Shown piece by piece: positions 58,404-64,000 of a DNA stretch of 64,000 nucleotides. Source of the DNA: Dactylosporangium fulvum (lineage in GTDB: Bacteria; Actinomycetota; Actinomycetes; Mycobacteriales; Micromonosporaceae); the NCBI RefSeq assembly GCF_025137375.1, contig NZ_CP073720.1:8580501-8644500 (forward strand). The letters run 5' to 3'. The stretch's first letter is position 1. Every line of letters begins with the position of its first letter. The notes beneath the pieces are model-generated. The model made no database searches. It saw only the letters and a program-made list of their open reading frames with translations, and had not been told where the DNA came from. Position numbers and translations under genes: made by a program.

Positions 58404-59294
58404 ATGCAGATCCTGATCGCGGGAGCGTCCGGGTTCCTCGGCCAGCGGCTCATCCCGCACCTGCGCTCGTCCGGGCACCAGGTCACCCAGCTGGTCCGCC
58501 GACCGGCCCGCAACGCGGGTGAGGTGTGGTGGGACCCGATGGCCGGGATGGTCGACACGGCCGTGGTGTCGGCCGCCGACGCGGTGATCAACCTGGCCGG
58601 TGCCGGGGTCGGCGACAAGCGCTGGACCGCGGCGTACAAGAAGGTGCTCGTCGACAGCCGGATCGACACCACGACCACCCTGGCCAGGGCGATCGCCGCG
58701 GCCGAGCCACGCCCACGGGTGCTGCTCAACTCCTCCGCCGTCGGCTACTACGGCGACACGGGCGACCGGGCCGTCGACGAGCAGTCACCCGCGGGTGACG
58801 GGTTCCTGGCCGACCTGTGCAAGGTGTGGGAGGCCGCGACCGTGCCGGCGGAGGACGCCGGGACGCGGGTCGTCCTGCTGCGCACGGGCCTGCCGCTGGC
58901 CCGCGACGGCGGCCTGCTCAAGCCGCTGTACCTGCAGTTCAAGCTCTTCGCCGGGGGCCGGATGGGCAGCGGCCGGCAGTACCTGCCGTGGATCTCCGTC
59001 CCGGACTGGCTGGCCGCCGTGACGTATCTGCTCGACGCCGACGTGTCGGGGCCGGTGAACCTCACCGGTCCCGATCCGGTCACCAACGCCGAGTTCTCCG
59101 CCGCGCTGGCCCGGCAGCTGCACCGCCCGAACCTGTTCCCCGTGCCGGGGTTCGCGCTCCAGGCGGTGCTGGGCGAGTTCGCCGGTGAGGCGCTGGTCAG
59201 TCAGCGGGTGCTGCCGGGCGTGCTGACCCGGGAGGGCTTCCCGTTCCGGCACCGGACGATCGACGAGGCCATGGCCGTGGCGGTGAACGCCTAG
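58404..59294 (+). CDS. TIGR01777-family NAD(P)-binding epimerase-like protein
   Basis: 296 residues from the ATG at 58404. Extended short-chain dehydrogenase fold: QILIAGASGFLGQRLIPHL (GxxGxxG-like loop), AVINLAGAGVGDKRWTAAYKK, LLNSSAVGYYGDTGDRAVDE (a catalytic YxxxK-like region is not clear) and LLRTGLPLARDGGLLKPLYLQFKLF. The C-terminus (ALQAVLGEFAGEALVSQRVLPGVL, GFPFRH) carries the TIGR01777-specific DUF1731-like domain. Function unknown, but it is conserved between the E2 gene and lipB (Rv2216 in mycobacteria), which hints at a role around lipoylation. Confidence 0.9.
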   Translation: MQILIAGASGFLGQRLIPHLRSSGHQVTQLVRRPARNAGEVWWDPMAGMVDTAVVSAADAVINLAGAGVGDKRWTAAYKKVLVDSRIDTTTTLARAIAAAEPRPRVLLNSSAVGYYGDTGDRAVDEQSPAGDGFLADLCKVWEAATVPAEDAGTRVVLLRTGLPLARDGGLLKPLYLQFKLFAGGRMGSGRQYLPWISVPDWLAAVTYLLDADVSGPVNLTGPDPVTNAEFSAALARQLHRPNLFPVPGFALQAVLGEFAGEALVSQRVLPGVLTREGFPFRHRTIDEAMAVAVNA

Positions 59295-59453
59295 TCCCGG
59301 GGATCCAGCGCAACTTCCGGGGCATGGCGGTGCCCTTCCTGACGGTTTGTGGGGAGCACCACGCCAGGTGTGAACTTCGACGCACCACTATGTCCGGAAA
59401 CCACACATTCCGGCGCTGGCGTGTTGGCCGGCCTGCGGGGTTACGCTGCATTC

Positions 59454-60086
59454 GTGACGAGCGTTCTCGACCTTCACGTCGTCCGGGCCGGCGTCGTCGA
59501 CTACGAGGTGGCCCTGGCGGAACAGCGACGGATCCATGAGGCCGTCGCCAACGGCGAAGCACCCGACACGGTGCTGCTGCTGGAGCATCCGAGCGTCTAC
59601 ACGGCCGGCAAGCGGACCGAGCCGGAGGACCGCCCGTTCGACGGGACGCCGGTGATCGACGTCGACCGTGGCGGGAAGATCACCTGGCACGGGCCCGGCC
59701 AGTTGGTGGGCTACCCGATCGTCAAGCTGCCCGACCCGATCGACGTGGTCGCCTACGTGCGGCGCATGGAGCAGGTGCTCATCGACGTGTGCGCCGAGCT
59801 GGGCCTGGCCACGGTGCGGGTCGAGGGGCGCAGCGGCGTCTGGGTCGCCGCGGACGAGCGCGGGCCCGACCGCAAGGTCGCCGCGATCGGCATCCGGGTC
59901 GCGCGCGGGGTGACGCTGCACGGCTTCGCCATCAACGCCGACTGCGACCTCTCGCGGTACGACATCTTCGTGCCGTGCGGCATCCGGGACGCGGGCGTGA
60001 CGTCGCTCTCGGCGGAACTCGGCCGCGACGTGACGGTCGAGGAGATCCTGCCGATCGTCGAGCGGCACATCAGGAAGCTGTACTGA
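59454..60086 (+). CDS. lipB: Octanoyl-ACP:protein N-octanoyltransferase
   Basis: 210 residues from the GTG at 59454; an earlier in-frame start adds 35 residues without family similarity. LipB blocks: LLLEHPSVYTAGKRTEPEDRP, DVDRGGKITWHGPGQLVGYPIVKL, KVAAIGIRVARGVTLHGFAINADCDLSRYDIFVPCGI. The catalytic dyad is C175 and K141. It moves octanoate from acyl carrier protein to lipoyl domains, the first step of lipoate synthesis. Its 3' end overlaps the convergent gene by 17 nt. Confidence 0.96.
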   Translation: MTSVLDLHVVRAGVVDYEVALAEQRRIHEAVANGEAPDTVLLLEHPSVYTAGKRTEPEDRPFDGTPVIDVDRGGKITWHGPGQLVGYPIVKLPDPIDVVAYVRRMEQVLIDVCAELGLATVRVEGRSGVWVAADERGPDRKVAAIGIRVARGVTLHGFAINADCDLSRYDIFVPCGIRDAGVTSLSAELGRDVTVEEILPIVERHIRKLY

Positions 60087-60642
60087 CCCGGTAGGCGACC
60101 ACCGGGATGAGCTCCGGGTCGACGTCGTCGATCCGGCCCTCGTCCGCGCACCGGAAGCCGAAGAGCCCCAGCAGCGACCGGCAGCACAGTTCCTCGTCGC
60201 CGCCGTCGCCCTCGAAGGGCAGGCGCTCACCCTCGTCCTCGCAGACGCCGGGGTCGCCGCAGCGGCTCAGCGCGCGCACCCGGGTGCCGTCGCGCCAGAG
60301 GCCGTAGCTGCACCAGCCGGCCGCGCAGTGTGCGGTGTGCAACAGCACGTTGCGGCGCTCGGAGGCCGACAGCACCACGGGGTCGAGCTCGGAGGGACGC
60401 CTGGGCGTCAGCCGCCAGCTGCAGACCAGGTCGACGGTGCCGAAACAGCCCACGTGGACCACGTCCTCGGGCGGGTCCATCGCGTCGACGAGCAGCACGT
60501 CGCCGATCTCATCCACCGTCGCACCCGGGAACAGGCGCTCGGCGAGCGCGCGGGTGGCGGGTTTGTCCAGCACCGGGCAGGCCCGCAGGACGTCGATGGG
60601 GTTGCCGTCGGCGAACGCCAGCAGCGTGTCGTTGAGCGCCAC
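60070..60642 (-). CDS. Hypothetical protein, DUF6928-like
   Basis: 190 residues. It begins LNDTLLAFADGNPIDVLRACP and contains FPGATVDEIGD, LVCSWRLTPRRPSELDP and VLLHTAHCAAGWCSYGLWRDGTRVRALS, which resembles the family I know as DUF6928 (small alpha/beta proteins of actinobacteria). Unlike typical members it is Cys-rich (CSRCGDPGVCEDEG-like spread, ELCCRSL, FRCADEG). Function unknown. It converges on lipB with overlapping stops, and its start faces lipA with a 125-bp divergent promoter. Confidence 0.7.
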   Translation of the reverse strand: MALNDTLLAFADGNPIDVLRACPVLDKPATRALAERLFPGATVDEIGDVLLVDAMDPPEDVVHVGCFGTVDLVCSWRLTPRRPSELDPVVLSASERRNVLLHTAHCAAGWCSYGLWRDGTRVRALSRCGDPGVCEDEGERLPFEGDGGDEELCCRSLLGLFGFRCADEGRIDDVDPELIPVVAYRVSTAS

Positions 60643-60767
60643 GCTTCGGTGGTTACCGATCAGCGGTATTCAGAAACCTCACGGTCCGCTCCATTCGCAG
60701 CCGGCGCGAACGTGACGTCAATCGCGTTCCCAGCACTCGGGCAACTGCGCGGCGTAGTCTTCGGGTT

Positions 60768-61703
60768 GTGACCGCCGTTGTTCCAGAAGGGCGCCGTCTG
60801 TTGCGCATCGAAGCGCGAAACGCGGAGACGCCGATCGAGCGCAAACCGCCGTGGATCAAGGTCTCGGCGAAGATGGGCCCTGAATACACGCACCTGCGGG
60901 GCCTCGTCCAGCGCGAGGGCCTCCACACGGTCTGCCAGGAAGCCGGCTGTCCCAACATCTACGAATGCTGGGAAGACCGCGAGGCGACGTTCCTCATCGG
61001 TGGCGACCAGTGCACCCGCCGCTGCGACTTCTGCCAGATCGACACCGGCAAGCCGGCCGAGTTCGACGCGGACGAGCCGCGCCGGGTCGCCGAGTCGGTG
61101 GCGACGATGGGGCTGAGGTATGCGACCGTGACCGGTGTCGCCCGCGACGACCTGCCCGACGGCGGCGCGTGGCTCTACGCCGAGACCGTCCGGCAGATCC
61201 ACGGCCTGGTCGAGGGCTGCGGCGTCGAGCTGCTGATCCCCGACTTCAACGGCGAGCCCGCGCTGCTCGACGAGGTCTTCGCCGCCCGGCCCGAGGTGCT
61301 CGCGCACAACGTCGAGACCGTGCCGCGGATCTTCAAGCGGATCCGGCCCGCGTTCCGCTACGACCGCTCGCTCGACGTGCTGACCCAGGCCCGCGCGGCC
61401 GGCCTGGTCACCAAGTCGAACCTGATCCTCGGCATGGGCGAGGAGCGCGGCGAGGTCACGCAGGCGCTGAAGGACCTGCACGCGGCCGGTTGCGAGCTGG
61501 TGACGATCACGCAGTACCTGCGGCCGTCGCCCCGGCACCATCCGGTGGAGCGGTGGGTCAAGCCGGAGGAGTTCGTTGAGCTGCGCGAAGAGGCCGAGCA
61601 GATCGGCTTCGCCGGCGTGCTCAGCGGCCCGCTGGTCCGCTCCTCGTACCGGGCCGGCCGCCTGTACCGTCAGGCGCTGGACAGCCGGGCGCTGAAGGCT
61701 TGA
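60768..61703 (+). CDS. lipA: Lipoyl synthase
   Basis: 311 residues from a GTG. Auxiliary cluster cysteines C56, C61, C67 (CQEAGCPNIYEC) and radical-SAM cluster cysteines C82, C86, C89 (CTRRCDFC) are all present, with TVTGVARDDLPDGGA, LIPDFNGEPALLDEV and LILGMGEERGEV; a serine near the end (GPLVRSSYRA) is the usual cluster ligand. It inserts two sulfurs into octanoyl-lysine. lipB lies about 680 bp upstream, separated by an opposite-strand gene. Confidence 0.97.
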   Translation: MTAVVPEGRRLLRIEARNAETPIERKPPWIKVSAKMGPEYTHLRGLVQREGLHTVCQEAGCPNIYECWEDREATFLIGGDQCTRRCDFCQIDTGKPAEFDADEPRRVAESVATMGLRYATVTGVARDDLPDGGAWLYAETVRQIHGLVEGCGVELLIPDFNGEPALLDEVFAARPEVLAHNVETVPRIFKRIRPAFRYDRSLDVLTQARAAGLVTKSNLILGMGEERGEVTQALKDLHAAGCELVTITQYLRPSPRHHPVERWVKPEEFVELREEAEQIGFAGVLSGPLVRSSYRAGRLYRQALDSRALKA

Positions 61704-61728
61704 TGTCCTCCCACTAGACTCTTCAGGT

Positions 61729-62430
61729 ATGGCAAAGGCCCAGGAGCCGGAGAAGGTCGGGTTCTTCACCCGCCTGAAGCAGATCGGCATGGTGTTCTCG
61801 TTCACCGCGAAGCGCGACAAGCTGTTCGTGCCCCTCGTGGTGGCGGTGGTGCTCGTGCCGCTGGTCGCGGTCGGGCTCCTCTTCGGCTTCGGCGTCATCT
61901 CCTGGATCTGGCTGCCGCTGGGCATCCTGCTGGCGCTGCTGGGCACGGTCATCGTGCTCAACCTCCGCTCGCAGAAGGCGATGATGAAGGAGGCCGAGGG
62001 CCAGCCCGGTGCGGCCGCCTCGATCATCGAGAACATGCGCGGTGACTGGCGGGTGACCCCCGCCGTGGCGTCCACCACCCAGTTCGACATGGTGCACCTG
62101 GTCATCGGGCGGCCCGGCGTGATCCTGCTCGGCGAGGGCAACCCCAGCCGGGTCCGCGGCCTGATCAACCAGGAGCGCCGCCGGCTGATCAAGGTCATCG
62201 GCAACGCCGACCTGCGCGACTACGTCATCGGCAACGACGAGGGGCAGCTGCCGCTCGCCAAGGTGCGCAGCACGCTCATCCGGCTGCCGCGCACCATCAC
62301 CGGCAAGGACGTCAACTCCCTCGACAAGCGGCTCAAGGCCCTGTCGGCCCGCCCGCAGATGCCGCGGGGCGCCATGCCGAAGAACATGAAGCCGCCGAAG
62401 GGCGCGTTCAAGGCGATGCGCGGCCGCTGA
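61729..62430 (+). CDS. DUF4191 membrane protein
   Basis: 233 residues. It starts with KVGFFTRLKQIGMVFSFTAKRDK and carries two membrane helices (LFVPLVVAVVLVPLVAVGLLFGFG; WIWLPLGILLALLGTVIVLNL). The remainder is cytoplasmic (ENMRGDWRVTPAVASTTQFDMVHLVIGRPGVILLGEG) with a nuclease-like/PH-like appearance. The family is actinobacterial and of unknown function, always next to lipA (Rv2219 in mycobacteria). It follows lipA by 25 bp. Confidence 0.9.
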   Translation: MAKAQEPEKVGFFTRLKQIGMVFSFTAKRDKLFVPLVVAVVLVPLVAVGLLFGFGVISWIWLPLGILLALLGTVIVLNLRSQKAMMKEAEGQPGAAASIIENMRGDWRVTPAVASTTQFDMVHLVIGRPGVILLGEGNPSRVRGLINQERRRLIKVIGNADLRDYVIGNDEGQLPLAKVRSTLIRLPRTITGKDVNSLDKRLKALSARPQMPRGAMPKNMKPPKGAFKAMRGR

Positions 62431-62455
62431 GCCCGCACGGCCGCCGCTCGTTGAG

Positions 62456-62821
62456 CTATTGAGCGGTCGGCTCGGTCGACACCACGATCGAGCCGGCCGC
62501 TTTGTCGTGCAGGCCGCGCTGCTGCCGGTCCAGGATCAGCGCGGTGACGAGCGGAAGCAGGACGACTCCGCGCAGAAGGGCGCGTGGCACGCCGATCACG
62601 CCGCCTGTGACGATTGACACGACGCGGATCCGCATGAGTTTCATGCCGACGGTCTGCCCGAAGAATCCAAGAAACAGCGCATATTCAACGACGAGGATCC
62701 CTGGGGCGATCCACGGCTCTCGAACCGGATCCGCGATCGCACCCGCGATGAGCAGGCACAGCAGCCAGTCGATGACGAGCGCGCCGAAACGTCGCGCGAG
62801 CGGGGCCGGAGTGAGTTCCAC
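62456..62821 (-). CDS. RDD-family membrane protein
   Basis: About 121 residues from the GTG at 62821 (ELTPAPLARRFGALVIDWLL); an ATG ten codons upstream is the alternative. RDD family hallmark Arg and Asp residues occur in the first helix (ARRFGALVIDW) and TVGMKLMRIRVV / RQQRGLHDKAAGSIVV. About three or four membrane helices. A TAGTCT hexamer 8 bases upstream of the GTG could be a -10 for a leaderless message. Function unknown; it occupies the Rv2219A position between DUF4191 and glnA and converges with DUF4191. Confidence 0.8.
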   Translation of the reverse strand: MELTPAPLARRFGALVIDWLLCLLIAGAIADPVREPWIAPGILVVEYALFLGFFGQTVGMKLMRIRVVSIVTGGVIGVPRALLRGVVLLPLVTALILDRQQRGLHDKAAGSIVVSTEPTAQ

Positions 62822-62877
62822 GGAGGCCCAGACTACCCAACTGAACAGCATCGATGATCGGCTGAATCACGATCCGC

Positions 62878-62893
62878 GAAACACAGCGGAAAC
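62878..62893 (+). promoter_or_regulatory. Possible GlnR half-sites upstream of glnA
   Basis: GAAAC-N6-GAAAC, two copies 11 bp apart, matches the spacing of the conserved GaAAC half-sites of actinobacterial GlnR operators. It lies about 110 bp upstream of glnA. The partner GTnAC half-sites are not clear, so the call is tentative. Confidence 0.4.
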
Positions 62894-63000
62894 AGTCGGG
62901 ACATGCCGGGGCAATCGCACGGTTCTACGGTCGCGACCAACCAGCCACCTTCACACTGAAGTGATCATCAGACTGGTTATGCCTGCGACCTGGAGGACGA

Positions 63001-64000
<1,000 letters not shown>

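Overview
The window reads as a chromosomal segment of a high-GC Gram-positive actinobacterium, most likely a member of the Micromonosporaceae (Actinoplanes/Micromonospora/Dactylosporangium type). I base this on very high GC coding sequence, frequent GTG starts, many 4-nt ATGA gene overlaps, the actinobacterial bcc-aa3 respiratory genes (qcrCAB, ctaE, ctaC, ctaF) and families such as DUF397, DUF3043, DUF4191 and DUF4395. From memory of the mycobacterial map, many genes follow the order of M. tuberculosis Rv2188c-Rv2220: pimB', a DEDD/GIY-YIG nuclease, trpD, ctaE-qcrCAB, ctaF, ctaC, a PfkB kinase, HesB/ErpA, glycerate kinase, DUF3043, cobT, cobS, gcvT, an aminopeptidase, E2 acyltransferase, a TIGR01777 protein, lipB, lipA, DUF4191, RDD and glnA. 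Several modules are interleaved in that backbone.

Layout. 1-1.6 kb: the 3' part of a sensor kinase and its NarL-type regulator. 1.6-8.1 kb: a secreted GH92 alpha-mannosidase and a LacI-type regulator, with decayed transposase fragments of three different types on both sides and in the promoter region. 8.1-12.2 kb: pimB', an M48 peptidase, a small CxxC protein and a NYN-domain protein. 12.3-23.9 kb: a GAF protein, a nuclease fusion, a divergent Rel/RSH protein followed by NUDIX and nucleotidyltransferase genes, an Lrp-type RAM protein, asd, an S9 peptidase and an alpha/beta hydrolase. 24.1-33.5 kb: the respiratory region (bcc complex, ctaE, ctaG-like, ctaF, ctaC) with trpD and small genes embedded. 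33.6-37.6 kb: a cysteine desulfurase/TusA pair, an XRE/DUF397 pair and a thioredoxin/DUF4395 pair. 37.6-43.9 kb: PfkB kinase, ErpA, glycerate kinase, nadA, a murA-like gene and DUF3043. 44-49 kb: a repeat-rich WG-repeat protein, an aldo/keto reductase and an M50 protease. 49-52.9 kb: cobalamin genes (cobU-cobT fusion, cobS) and gcvT. 53-64 kb: pepA, lpd, E2, a TIGR01777 protein, lipB, lipA and the start of glnA.

The genes group by function. Respiration: quinol oxidation by bcc, terminal oxidase subunits and a copper/oxidase assembly protein. Lipoylation and 2-oxoacid dehydrogenases: lipB and lipA make the cofactor that the adjacent E2 carries and lpd reoxidises. Iron-sulfur and sulfur transfer: cysteine desulfurase, TusA-like protein and ErpA, alongside the Fe-S enzymes NadA and LipA. 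Stress signalling: the RSH protein. Envelope: PimB' and a MurA-like enzyme.

The clearest unusual items are the IS-fossil-bracketed mannosidase locus with its displaced LacI operator, the RSH protein with a ~400-residue disordered N-terminus and no room for an ACT domain, a CobT half that lacks motifs expected for the family, a 15-bp minisatellite coding for 20 PVS repeats in the WG-repeat protein, and a 47-bp hairpin followed by an orphan ribosome-binding site. I found no rRNA, tRNA or CRISPR. All family assignments come from reading the sequence; no database search was run.
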